A DNA stretch of 64,000 bases from Siniperca chuatsi (taxonomy: Eukaryota > Chordata > Actinopteri > Centrarchiformes > Sinipercidae), in assembly GCF_020085105.1 (NCBI RefSeq), contig NC_058055.1, forward strand, positions 4,487,322 through 4,551,321, read 5' to 3'. This document shows positions 1 through 22,000 of the stretch, one piece after another (the first letter of the stretch is position 1; the number at the start of each line of letters is the position of its first letter). The notes beneath the pieces are model-generated. The model saw nothing but the letters and a program-made list of their open reading frames with translations. It ran no database searches and was not told the origin of the DNA. Both the position numbers and the translations under genes were made by a program.

Positions 1-1249
1 ATAGAAATGTAAGTGAATCTAATACTAATTTCTACTATATTATGACATGCCATCAGCTATGTGGCAACCTATAACTTGAAATAATAAAGCAATGCTATTT
101 TTATTGGCAATATTGTTATTGCAGATTTGATTTGCATTAATATCTGTAAAATGCATTTTTTTTTGTAAAATAAACCCTTGCTGCAGTAAACACAGAGATG
201 GAAATGTAAGTTACACTGTTGGATAAATAACAGTAAAATAGAAGTAGCATATTTGTTTCTTATTACCACAGAAACATTGTTCTCATTCGCTGACCTAATT
301 CTCTGATCACAACAACATGAAAGGGCTTCTTTATCTCTGGATGAGAGACAAAAAGACAGCGGGGCAGGAGAAGGTGTAGACAACTGTACTGGGGAGGAAC
401 GAGGGGGGAGGGGGCTTTCAAGAGGAGATTAACATTGAGCCTGACATCAATAATCATTGTAATAATGATATTTTCAGAAACCCGTTCACTGGGACCACCG
501 CATTGAGAGAATAAGAGCCGAAAGCTCAAGAATGAACTGAACTGATGTTTATCCTCAGAATAGATGGAAAGAAATGACTGTAATAAGAGGTTCATATTTA
601 GAGATGTATGGGATTTGTCAGAGTGAAACAGTGATATTTCCTCAGGTATCACTACTTAGAGAGCAGGTAATGTCTCTGCAGCTTCCCTCAAGAAACACAC
701 ACTGTGCCTAAATCACTGTAATAGTGTGTAACTGGTGTAATCGTGCTTTTGTCTGATATATATATTCCCGGTTTATTCATTATTATAATAATGCTTTTGT
801 TCTAGCTGTCAAATCCAGGTGTATTTCCTTTATTCCGTGAGCCAGGACCCCAAATGTGGGCCACCGGTACCATCTGGGGGGAACGATTCTCAAAGTGATT
901 TTCTGCATGGTATTCACCGCTAGTGCTGGAAAATATGTGATAGCATTGCAGCGGTGGGAGCTTTCTGTGCGTTATCACTCGATTTATAACCCCATGCCAA
1001 AACACACTTTTCAAAACTATACATAGAACAGAATAAAGCATTCTCCTTCAAACTGATGGTTCTCTCTAATCATTGACCCTTTCTCTTTGAAAACTGGTGG
1101 TAATATAGCTCAGACTATATGAGCAGGGAGGAGGAAGAAAAAACAAGAGGAAGCAGATGGCCGCCTACTTCTCCATGCTGCCCACGCCACAAGAGAGGGA
1201 TACCAATCTGTAGTTATCTGCTCAGAAGACACATTCTGTGACTAGCTTG
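1..1249. other. Intergenic, no gene recognised
   Basis: AT-rich DNA with only short open frames on the minus strand. None of these shows a recognisable domain, codon pattern or splice context. I see no RNA gene here. Confidence 0.6.
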
Positions 1250-1857
1250 CGGCCCCATTGTTCCAGAAGTTTGGCACTAGAACCTGTACAAGGCTTGCAG
1301 ACATCAGGAAGGTTGCCACTGTTGGCATAGACGTTTGTAGGGGCTCTCATCGGGTTGCACACATATACAGGATGTGACACTGAAAGCGCTTGGGACCTCT
1401 CCCCAGAACTGATGGACAAACTAGAGGCATTTTCACTCTCCTGTATGCCCCGAAAGCATCATCCACCAAGGTCAATGAACACAGGTATCAACTTTTCAGT
1501 TCCAAAAAAGGTGAAATTGAATGTCATCAACTCCAGCTGCTAAACAAAACATGCAAAAGTGCCCAGCCCTGTTTGCAGAGGATGGTTAGATGGTAAGATG
1601 GAGAGAAAAGAGGAAGCTGAACAGTCAACCTGGGTGGAAGGCCAGTCCGCACCCGATGCCGTCCTGGAGCTACTGGCCTGTAACTGTCCAAAACAATGTT
1701 CACTCCCAAGATGTATGTGTGTCGCAAATGGCCTCAGGTGTACTGACATGCGTAGACTGGCAGCCTGTGACAACCAGCCCATCCACCTCAAAGAGTGTGG
1801 AAAGTTCCGATGATGATGTGGAAGACGTGAAAGACTTGAAAAATCATTCTGATTATT
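1250..1857 (+). mobile_element. Decayed transposon ORF with cysteine-rich CXC motif
   Basis: Three plus-strand segments in different frames read like one decayed protein. The first, near 1255-1340, contains FGTRTCTRLADIRK. The second, near 1390-1530, contains YAPKASSTKVNEHRYQLFS. The third, near 1640-1775, contains a tight cysteine cluster, ELLACNCPKQCSLPRC followed by NGLRCTDM and CDNQ. This order resembles a multicopy protein in fish and invertebrate genomes that carries a tesmin/TSO1-like CXC segment and appears to be encoded by a mobile element. Frameshifts and stops show that this copy is dead. The family assignment is from memory of the pattern. The cysteine spacing is seen directly. 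Confidence 0.5.
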
Positions 1858-4082
1858 AGGTTGAGACAGTATGTAAAACAAAGTAGTGAAAGCAGTCTTT
1901 GATTAAATATATTTATTTTACAACCACATGGGGCCTAGGTTATGGCCGTGTGGAAGCCCACATTTGAATTATTGTACTGTAATTCTATATGCTATGACAA
2001 AAGCTTAAGATTGTTTTGATTTGGGGGTGGGGTAACATTTTCTGCTGTACTGATGTTAATATGGAATTCATACAGAAAGTAATTAGTTATTGGAATTCCT
2101 GAATAAATTCTCCACAAATCCATGTGATTATGTGTCCTGGGCTTTTCATTGACTTTTCCAAAATAAACAACAGACAAATATTTTCTAAAAATGAAATGAT
2201 TCACTCTACTGAAATTGGGCACTGTACTGCGAGTGCTACCAATGGCACAGTTTTCAATGTAGAATTTTATATTCATGAAAAGTGCTTGAACACAGCTATC
2301 ATTGTGAATATAGGTTGAATATATATGCTGTTCAGTATATTGGCCACTTTTCAGAAAAGTTTATTTAAGGCTAGTGTTATAAAATGCATGACAGCACACA
2401 TAAACTATGGAGATCACGGACTATGCACGTTTAGAAACAATGAAACACATAATATTAAAAGTATTCCTGGACTGATTACAGTAACTGTATTATGCAAACC
2501 TTGACTTCCACATGTGTCCAGACATGTACAAACATGAAACACATTTGAAAACATGCGACAAAACCTCCTAGGACATTTATATTTTGCATGAATAATAACA
2601 GAAACTCACTCGTAAATCTTTTTTCTCAATAAACACAGTCACCAGAAGTTTAACCTCACTTAGTGATTACTTAATCTCTATCAGGTCATCATCATAATCA
2701 TTTCAGACACATGCCAAACAAAGCCGGCCTGTGCTGTTTATTGTCTTGTTGTAACGGGCGGCCTGGCTCTCTCTGAGGCCAGTGCTGGACAGTGATGGCT
2801 CACTGCATCTATTGGATTATGTGAGGGATTTCAAACCAGGATTAGGCCATTGGGCTATAGACAGCATGGGGGCTGCGTGAGCTTTTGCATCACAGGGGTG
2901 TGTTAGGGTGCATGTGTGTGTGTGTGTTTGAGCGGGAGGGTGTCGTGCATCCCAGAGGCCACGGTGTGCAGCTTGTCTCCACTTGGCTCCATTGTCTTTG
3001 GCACGGACCTTCAAACATGAACCTGTTCTGCTTCACACTGGTAAGATACATCATCTTCTGAATTCCTGTACATTTTTGTTTAGACTGTCAGGAGCACTTA
3101 TTTAGTCCCTGCAGCCTTAAAAGAGTTGGTAAGCAGAGGAAACGCAGTGTGCCGCTGCGGGAGAGTCTGGTGATGCTATTGTTGTTGACAAGGATCTGAA
3201 ACGGGCTCTCTGGGGAACGAGCCAAAATTGCTGACAACTTTCCCTCTTTTCATTAGGTTCCGTAGATGCAGTCTTCCTTTGCTGTGCTTGCATTTGCTGC
3301 ATTGTGTTAGATACTTACAACTGTAAATGTAATATCTTCATATTAGTGTAATTAATCATTTTATAATGTTATAATAATCCTGTTAGCATGACACATTTTC
3401 CAATAATTTAACAACTTTCCAGCCTTGTAATCACAGTCCCATTTAGTGCATAAATACTATTTCTTGAACTTCTTATCAGTTAAACAAATTAAGAAAGGAA
3501 GAATGTGCGTCTGCATGGTCTTAATGTGACAAGCTCATTAATGTCATAATTAATACCACAAGAAAATGAATCATAAAATAAATGCTACTTGAGTGTGACA
3601 GAATGAAAAGTTTGTCATGTGATTTTCACATAGCTGCAATTTGTTACAATGATACTGGTTTGTTGTTGGAAGTGATTACATTTACAGCTGTAACATGGTT
3701 GCATATGTTCAATTAGATGATTAGTGACAATTTATAGTAGTTGCTGTTAATACCACACTGACTCTCTCTTCTACTCAGTGCCAGATTTGGGGCTTTACTC
3801 TAAGTTTAGCTACACAAACAGTACAAAATATAATCAGCCTCGTGAACTCAAAACTGTAATAATACAACAGCATAAAATGTTCTGCGCACCTGAACAAACC
3901 ATGACAGATTTATGTCAGTGGTTATTCAACTGGTCTCACTAATTAAGGTTTAAAATGTGTATAAATGTATGGAATTTAAAAGGGGGAAGGATATAAAAAT
4001 TGAGAAAACTGCAAAATTCCCAAAATGGGGAGATACTGTGAATCTAAAACATGTAACCTGAAACATATATCAAAAGGTGTCA

Positions 4083-4113
<31 letters not shown>

Positions 4114-5394
4114 CTTCTTACAGTATCTGTGTCACAGTCTTAAGGTTTAGATGACTGGGCTTCTTACCCATCAATCCTATCCTGTTTCTACATAGTGGCT
4201 GTTGTGATGTAGCTGATCCCGCAGATCATGGCATCATAAGCAGAGTTTGCCATGACTTGAAGGTTGTAGCCAGGACTTTAGAAATAATGAAGGCATGACT
4301 CAGCTCCCCCAGCAGAACTCCACCCACCAGTCATATTCTGTAAAATGTTATGAATACTTTTTTAAAAATCCAAAAATGTCTAAATGTATTTATTCATTAT
4401 AATTGTTCAATTATATTTTCTGTAAATTTCAGCATACATGCAAGTTCAGTTTTAATCAATTTTTACACATCGCATACAGTACTTCTCACACAGAGCATAA
4501 TCCAGCATTGTCTTTTCACATGGCCAGACATTTTGACTAAATGTGTGTGTTGATGGCAGGCTGCTGACCTGCACTACCCTTGGACTGAGAAAATTACACA
4601 ACAAGTACACCAATGTGTGATGAACACTGATCATATATGTTTGCAGAATAATCACACCAGTGTATATTCCAGACCATTAGATAAGAAGACACGTTCGTCT
4701 CTCCCTGATGTGAGGCTTTTCACTGATTTTGTATTGTATGGTCGGACTGATAATTGATTCCAGACAATTCCTCGTTGATAAGCGTCAACAACATATATTT
4801 ATTCATAAAGAGTCAATCAGTGTACTGCAGTATTTAAACCAGGCTGCTGTCACCCTGCAGACTGATGATTGTTTTTTTCCAGGAGGGCTCCACAGAAAGC
4901 ATATATGAACCAGCCTATAGCCAAACACTAAAGGAAGTCCTACCCAAGTACCAGTGCAGCCCTGCTCTTCTGAGGCGTAAACCTGAATGGGGCGGCTCAG
5001 ATCCATTCATCAATTGTGTAAGTTTATTATCTTGATGTTTTTTTCAGGCCTACACCTGATCAAACAATGATGAATCACATGTAGTGGACAATGCCCAAAC
5101 ATTCAAACCAATTTGAAACCACTGAGTTTGGAGACAATCCTCAGATCAATTAGCTATTGGCCACACAAACAGCGTCTGTGTGTTACAGGATGAAAGCCTG
5201 CTCTGCACAACCAAGGGTCAACATCTGGAAACCAGAAAGAGAGCCAGAAAGAGGGTTAACAGTGGTGTTGATGGGGCATGTTCACTGATACCGTTCACCT
5301 CTCTTAGACTGGAATTAAACCTGTTCCCATATTGTGTGTTGCTGGATCCTGCACAGCTGATGCAGGTACATGCGAAGCTGTGCAATTAAAAAGG
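1858..5394. other. Intergenic, mostly unassigned
   Basis: No supported coding exon was found. The stretch from about 2690 to 3020 is richer in GC and more complex than its surroundings, but it holds no frame I recognise. A CA microsatellite lies at 4087-4114. Confidence 0.5.
4087..4114. repeat. (CA)n microsatellite
   Basis: Uninterrupted AC dinucleotide run of about 28 bases. Confidence 0.95.
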
Positions 5395-5545
5395 ACAGCG
5401 GTTCTGTGAGGCTGTACTTAGGCACAGCAGTTCTTTGAACAAAATGCTAACATCAGCAGATGTTAAGCAGATGTAATGTTTACCATGATCACCATCTTGG
5501 TTCACGGCATTAGCATGCTGGTTGGTTAGTTTTTGTCATGCACAT
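5395..5545 (-). repeat. Teleost GTTAGCATGCTAAC-type interspersed repeat (inverse copy)
   Basis: Matches the reverse complement of the copies at 15078-15345 and 38505-38760. It shares the gctgtacttaggcacagcag block, the AAATGCTAAC block and TAATGTTTACCATG. It is diverged and truncated. Confidence 0.7.
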
Positions 5546-5689
5546 ACTGTTCAAGTGCCCAGACACCAAAAATACCGTTGCAGTAGTGAAACATTTGTCA
5601 AACATGAACAAAACTTCTTGTATATAGCATTACATTGCAAACAAACAAATACGATCTAGACCTGCTCTGTAGGAAAAGTGCAATGAGAC

Positions 5690-5746
5690 TTCTGTTATGA
5701 ATTGGCGCTATATAAATAAAATTTAAATGAATTGAATTGAATTGTC
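5690..5746 (+). repeat. LINE/SINE 3' tail with GAATT tandem
   Basis: The string TTGGCGCTATATAAATAAA followed by tandem TGAAT/GAATT units is typical of the 3' terminus of fish non-LTR retroposons. No upstream coding part is visible. Confidence 0.5.
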
Positions 5747-6318
5747 CAGATCAGTTGGCTAATGGCTACTGCATCCTATGTATTATTCCTATTTCTTCTC
5801 TTTTTTTTGTTCTTTCCTTTCTGATTTTGCTATAAGTTATGTCTGTTTATGTGTCCCCAAGGGTCGTCCTCAGAGTACAATAAAAGTAAAAAGGAATAAT
5901 AGAAGGTATGTGAGTTTTGTTAGCTCATTTTGTACAGTAATATTCTTTAATTGAGCGCACACTGCATTTCTTAATAATAATTTCTTTACATTTTCTGTAG
6001 TTTTGTTTGTATTTCACTCATTAAAATCAACATATTTCCCATTAGGAAATTTAAATATTTGTCATTATCATTTGTCATTTTAGGTCGTGTGTGCCAACAT
6101 CGCCCTTGGACAATGACACATTAGGTTGGTGCAAACTGATCACAGTCACTAATGTTCATATTTCTAATGTTTTGGGGTTTTATCAGATGGTTAGGACTTT
6201 ATGCAAAAGTAACACCACTCCTCTTGATCTTGTTTTATATGTTTAACCCTTCTGTGTACAGTTACAATGTGACAGCTTGTCACCTGTTTCTCCTTCCTCT
6301 CCACCTTGTCTGTTGCAG

Positions 6319-6399
6319 ACAAAGACATTAAGCATGCCTGCTGGATGTCATCAGGTGACAAGAAGGACTTATCTCATCAAATGAAAGTCCAGAACAGAG
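6319..6399 (+). CDS. samsn1: Possible upstream coding exon of samsn1
   Basis: A pyrimidine-rich acceptor (CTGTTGCAG) precedes an 81-bp block that ends at a GAG/GTAAAG donor. One frame is open through it (KDIKHACWMSSGDKKDLSHQ and onward). The leftover G joins the next exon at 6705 in the same frame that continues into the rest of samsn1. An ATG inside it (6347) could serve as a start. No similarity to mammalian SAMSN1 was recognised, so it rests on splice signals and phase only. Confidence 0.4.
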
Positions 6400-6706
6400 G
6401 TAAAGAAATATGTGTACCTGAGCAAAACCAAAGTGCTTATACTAGGAAACCATGGTCCACTGAGGTTAGAGATTAGACCATAGAAGCAGGTAATGTAGAA
6501 TATATATAACTTATCAGAGTGAGTGTGTGACAGCTGAAGGAAGCCAAATGAAAGCAGATATAAAATGATGAAGGTAAGAGTAGCTTGTGTTATTTACCCC
6601 ATATCTGGGATCAATGCTAAAGACATTATTGATTTGTATGTTTGACAATATATGATTTAGGAAGAAATAAAGCATTGTCTGACCTGTGTGGATTGATCCT
6701 ACAGAG

Positions 6707-16641
<9,935 letters not shown>

Positions 16642-16851
16642 GCATAATCCTTTCTTTCCAATGCATGCTTTATTCCTTATGTTGCTGTTGAGATGACTTG
16701 TGAATCAAAAGCTGTTTTTCTATTTCTTGCAACAGTGTAATTTCTAATTATGTACAAAAAAATGACCATGCTGAGCCTTTAACACAGCTAATCCTCAACT
16801 CCACTACTGGACGTGTGTCTATAAATTGTAAGATTATCAATTGTTTCCTGA

Positions 16852-16857
16852 AATAAA
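16852..16857 (+). terminator. samsn1: samsn1 polyadenylation signal
   Basis: AATAAA lies 211 bp after the samsn1 stop codon, the first canonical hexamer in the 3' UTR. Confidence 0.65.
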
Positions 16858-17033
16858 ATATTTTATGAATCTGTTTTCTTTTAATCATAATTATATTTTA
16901 CTTTGGCTTACAACAGACAGAATCACCATGAAATGTATAAATGCACTCCATGTGTATGCAACATTATAGTGAAGTCGGTTGACTCCACTGACAATCCTGT
17001 AAAAAGCAGAACATTTTAAGAAGTATATGTCTA

Positions 17034-17338
17034 GGGGTGCAACTAACAATTATTTTCATTATAAATGAATCTGCCAACTATTTTCTTGATTAATTGTTTG
17101 GTCTATAAAATGTCAGAAACTAGTGAAAAATACTGATCACATTTTCCTAGAGCCTAAGATCACGTCCTCAAATTTCAAATCAAAGATTTTCAAATTACGA
17201 TTGTAGAAAACAAAGGCAAACAGCAAAAAAAAAGCTGGAATCTGTGAATTAATAAAAAAACAAACAATGAATCAATTATCAAAATTGCAGCCGAATAATT
17301 TTCTGTCGATCAGCTGATCAACTAATCGTTTCAGCTCT
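17034..17338. mobile_element. MITE of the GTGCAACTAACNATTATTTTC family
   Basis: Begins GGGTGCAACTAACAATTATT and ends CTAATCGTTTCAGCTCTAC, a familiar fish element. A more diverged relative lies at 57950-58280; both contain CTATAAAA, CCTAGAGCC, GCAAACAGC and an A/T-rich ATCAATTA block. It lies between the 3' ends of samsn1 and gdpd5. Confidence 0.65.
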
Positions 17339-17439
17339 ACAGATGTCATCATTTTGATACTACTCAGTGTAATGATGTCATTTTTTTGTTGCAAGTATTG
17401 AACACATTTTGACCTGATGATGGTGAAAGAGCAATCCAC

Positions 17440-17640
17440 CCAATAGTCGTTGACATTTCACTCAAAACCACAAATGTCAACCTCACGGTGGCACTAAAGG
17501 AAAATTCAGCTCACCAAAGTCAACAGGATTCGTCCTCTAGAGACCATAAATCTTTGTACAAAATTTAAAATCCATCCAGTAGTTGAGATATTTCAGTCTG
17601 GACCAAAGTGGTGGACAGACCACAGAGCCACGCTGCTAGC
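17440..17640 (+). repeat. Teleost interspersed repeat fragment
   Basis: Contains two tandem variants of an ATCCANCCAATAGT / GTTGAGATATTTCA module, plus CAAATGTCAACCTCACGGTGG and GTCTGGACCAAAGTGGTGGA. These strings recur in fish genomes next to the GTTAGCATGC repeat. No coding content. Confidence 0.5.
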
Positions 17641-17832
17641 TAGAAATACATATTCATTTTTAATGTCGAGGCATACTGGTAGAATGCATGGAAACGCAAC
17701 CGTTAAAGTCGCCCATTGCAGATTTTTTTCCAATTTTTTTTTTCCATTTTGAGTATTAACTTTTAGTGCTTTTACATTTATTCATTCTTCCACAAAAGAC
17801 AACCAGCACATTTTCAAAGAGAAAAGATCACT

Positions 17833-19053
17833 TTTATTGAACAGTTGACATGTCTGCAGCTAAAAGTATAGTTGTAACTTGAAATTTGTACCCCTATTAT
17901 TAAACTAAAAGACAAAAAATATCCTAGTCCATTAATTTAACAAAAAGGCAGCCATGTGAAAGTTGTAATAGCTAATATTACTATAAAGTTAATCAATCAT
18001 GGCATGACAGAAAAGAGGCAGAAAAAAAAGATTAGAACATCCACGATATACTCTCAGAACTCCCACAAACCCCCTCATCCCACGAAACTGCAAGAAAAGA
18101 AGTTTTCACATGTGCCCGAATCTGTCTTTCACACTTAAAATAAATGCAAACATAATATACAGTTGATATGTCCAAACCACTGAAATCCTCTCAGAGGGAA
18201 GAAAATAAAAACATGTGAAACAACTCATATTTACATCAGTTTATGGACACTACACAGCCCATTTCCTGTGTTATAAAACAACAGTGAAGTAAATGACATG
18301 GAAAAATACAACATTACTGCCTTTATTAGCTCAAATACAACGTCTGAGAAGGTCACTCGAGCAAACAGACTTAAGAGAGATTTTTTTCTCATGGTAGTCA
18401 GAAGGCTTTTCGGCCCAATCACCACACACATCACCAGATGTATTTAGTAATAATGTTGAATGAGCAGCAGTCATTTTTTTGGTTCCAAGAAGATGAAACC
18501 AAGACGTTTCTACATTAAAATGTGATTTGAAGTTATTTTAAAATTATGATTCAAATGTTTTGATAACAGAGAAACACACGCTCCAGTTTCACCTGGTCAG
18601 TGCATTCGGTTCAGGTGGAAATACCATCTGACCACCTGCTTTTGAAACATTTGCCCATTGGTTAGTTAACCCCTTAAGTGATGACAACACAGACACACAA
18701 CAGATGTGCTCCCAGTGAAGACCTCCATGTTAATTTTCGCGCTCAAATTTATAACATTGAAAGCAACTTCTTATGTGGTATTACGGAAAAACTACAACAA
18801 ATTATATTACATACATACATATATTACACATAACTTGCACATAAGCAAGAGCATAATGTTTTCAATCAATCGGCCAAATAGAAGAAACTTTCTGTGTCCA
18901 TACTTTAGACAAGATTTGGTATCCATGCTGTCATCACCTCCAGGGTAAGTTGACTAATAGGTCAGTTTCTCTGGCGTGCTCCTTTTTCTTCCGACAAGAA
19001 AATATCCTTCGGTCAGTAAAGCTCAGAAATCAAACTATCAGCTGTGGCAGTGT
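17833..19053 (-). other. gdpd5: Probable gdpd5 3' UTR with polyadenylation signal
   Basis: The region downstream of the gdpd5 stop on the minus strand has no other gene. The minus-strand hexamer AATAAA at 17833-17838 is a reasonable cleavage signal, giving a 3' UTR of about 1.2 kb. The boundary is inferred and not supported by transcript data. Confidence 0.4.
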
Positions 19054-22000
19054 TCAGCGACTGAGGCCTCCATGAGAGTATCTCGCGTAACCGTTCTCAG
19101 GATACAGAGAAAGCTCCTCTGTACTGCTGAGCCCATTGTTAAGTTCTGAAAAAGACGACAGAAAAATGATTGACGATGCTATAACTCTCAAAATTACACA
19201 CGTTGATATACTTGCTTAGCAGGAAATGATTTAGTTGGATTACATTAACAGCTGGCATTTCTATACTGTACCATCAGATCTGTTTAGAGTACAGTAAAAG
19301 CCACCATGTGAAGAATTTAAAAATGTCCAACTTTGGCACCCCCAAGTGGGAGTATTATAAAACTCTATACTCAGGCTCCCCACCTGTGTGACTTGCATGC
19401 ACTTCCTTGTTGGATTCAGGTGTGAAAGTTACTCGATCCGTCCCAAAACCCAAAGTATACACAGCAGAAGAAAATATACAGACAATAACACAAAACAGTA
19501 AAACATAACAAAGAGGTTATGAGTTGAGTTTGGTACAGATTTGTAGTTGTTTATGTTAATAGAAGTGTGTCATGTATTCATGAATGCGTAAGTGTGTCCA
19601 GAGGGAACGTGCACGTATGTGCGGGAAGTAAGAACGAGAGGAGAGAATAAATTATAGTAATAAATTATTAGTAATAATTTGTTTTAAAAAAAGGGGCCGA
19701 ACATTATGAAAGAGATAAAAGGGAGGAGAAGAAGGGTTTTGCAGGGATTTAATATTTATGTTGACAGTCAGATATAATATTGCATATCTGACTGTCAACA
19801 TAAATATTAAATCCCTGCAAAACCCTTCTTGCGATATTATTATTATTATTATCAGTGTGATTATCATGAAATTGATTTTTGATATTAAACGATAACCAGC
19901 TGTGGAGGTTCTGCCATATCTGTGTAGTGTTTGGACTTGAATAGTGAATCCAGCAGGTCAGGAACTCCAACTCCTTCATTTCTGCTGATTATCGCCAGTT
20001 GTAAAACCAGCTTCTAGATGCATCACCGCCAACAACTGGACTGGTGTTGCATAGCAGATCGTGGTCAACTGTGGGATACACTGAGCTTAGTGGGTATTTG
20101 GTCAGACCTCGTCTCATAATGGGAACTACTTGTTAATAATGGCTATGTGCTATAGTAATGGCTAAATGGCTGTGTGCCCACCACAGGAGCTGATTTGAGT
20201 TTCATAGCTGTTTTTCCACCTGGATTTTATGCTTGTTTTTTTCTGTCCAGTTACAACCTGAACCATTTACTTTTTCCAGGTGTGAATGTAGTCAAAGCTG
20301 CACCTGAGAATATGAGCTTCTCCTTCATGATGTTGACGTCCCGACTGGACCGACGCGCCACAGCGCTCAGCATGATCTGTTCTGGGTTATAGTTCTGCAT
20401 CCCGCTCATCTTCCACCTGATACAGCACACACAGATATCAACCATTACAAGCACGTGGAGGCAGTGATTCCAACTGTGTCATTAAACCATTCAATTCAAT
20501 AATTATGGTGCCAGACTGGGCCTTTAAGATATTGATACACATAAAATAATACATACATTTAATGGAATGTACACTGAAAAACAAGAAGTAAACAAGTACA
20601 GTGAGAGAAAGGAAGGAATTGGCCTTGAGGTGTCGGGCAGATAAAGCACAAGGAGGACAGACAAGGAGGAAGAAACAAAGGCCAAAGCAGTCGCAGCAGT
20701 TACCTGATCATATGATAGCTGACAGATGCCAGGGGGCAGCGGAGGAAGGTTGCATGCAGATCAGGCAGAGCACAGGACAAAGTAAGAATGTCAAAGGAGA
20801 CAGAGAGAAAGGGAGGACAGAGAGGACAAAGAGAGGTTATAGCATGGAGGAGAAACATGGAAACATTCAGAAGACAAAAGGCAGTAGGAAAAAAAGAACA
20901 AAATAGATCCGAAAGAAAAGAGCAGAATGAACAGTCAGCGTTTGAGCTGAGGTCGGCTCAGGTCCAGTCAGACTCAGAGGCTGGTGTTAACACTGCGCAT
21001 TCACAGAAAACACTTCAACTCCTTCAGCTTCTTTACATTTGAAATGTTGTTCGTATATTCAGATGTGCTGCTCCTGCCAACATTTAGATAATGACTGAAC
21101 ATGTACTGAAGTCATGAAATTGTTAATGCGCTAAAGAAAAACACATTTACTGAATTTCCACAGGACATTAAACCTAACTGTGTTCATTAAAGCAAATGTT
21201 GTTATATTAATAACAATACTCAGCCATAACAAGAAGCTTCTCACTGCACGGTAAAATAAGACCTCATGATTCCATGAGCTCACCCAAAATATAATAAAAA
21301 TGTATTTGTCCAGGTTTGGAGACACTCAGCTCTTCATAATAAAAGTGACATTGTTTCTAGAAAGACATGTTGTTGTTGAATATAAATGTCATTTTTTCGA
21401 TACTGTACGCACCACAAATTGCATTGCATTGCATTGGGGTGGAAGCAGAGGTAGATATCTCAAAATCTGAAGAAATAAAACCCAAACTCTCTGCATGGTT
21501 AGATAGTACAGGAGGGAAGCGAGAAAGCATGTTTTTCCCCCCGTTTCTTTGTAATTTAGGTGAACCCACCCTTTAAGGATACATGAACTAAATCACTGGT
21601 TTCCAACCTTTTTCACTTCCCTGAAACAAAGCCATGTGTACGTGCGACCCCTCATCACAGGTTGCACATGTCTACCGGTTGTGGCTAATTGAACAAAAGA
21701 ATAATATTTTGCTTTTGTTTTATTTGCATCATTTTTACAGGCCTGAAGAGGTAAAATTATCTGGTAATTCACAAGAAAAAAGCAAAGATTAGAGGAAAGC
21801 CTGAAAAAATAAACACAATTTAGTGTAGCAGAAATATGTTTTTTCTTCTTTCCTATCCAGTTAATCATCTTGCGACCCCCAGGGAACCCCCAGGGAACCA
21901 CTGAACTAAATTATATATACACAAATGAAGCACCATACAGTAAATACATGCTTTATGTAAGTGCTTTAAACTAAATGCAATGGTGCTCATTTAGAACACC

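Noticed and set aside
69-652. Minus-strand open frames of 104 and 129 aa
   Set aside because: No recognisable protein features and low-complexity composition.
20601-21042. Lys/Arg/Glu-rich plus-strand open frames
   Set aside because: They come from a purine-rich tract in a gdpd5 intron and are antisense to that gene.
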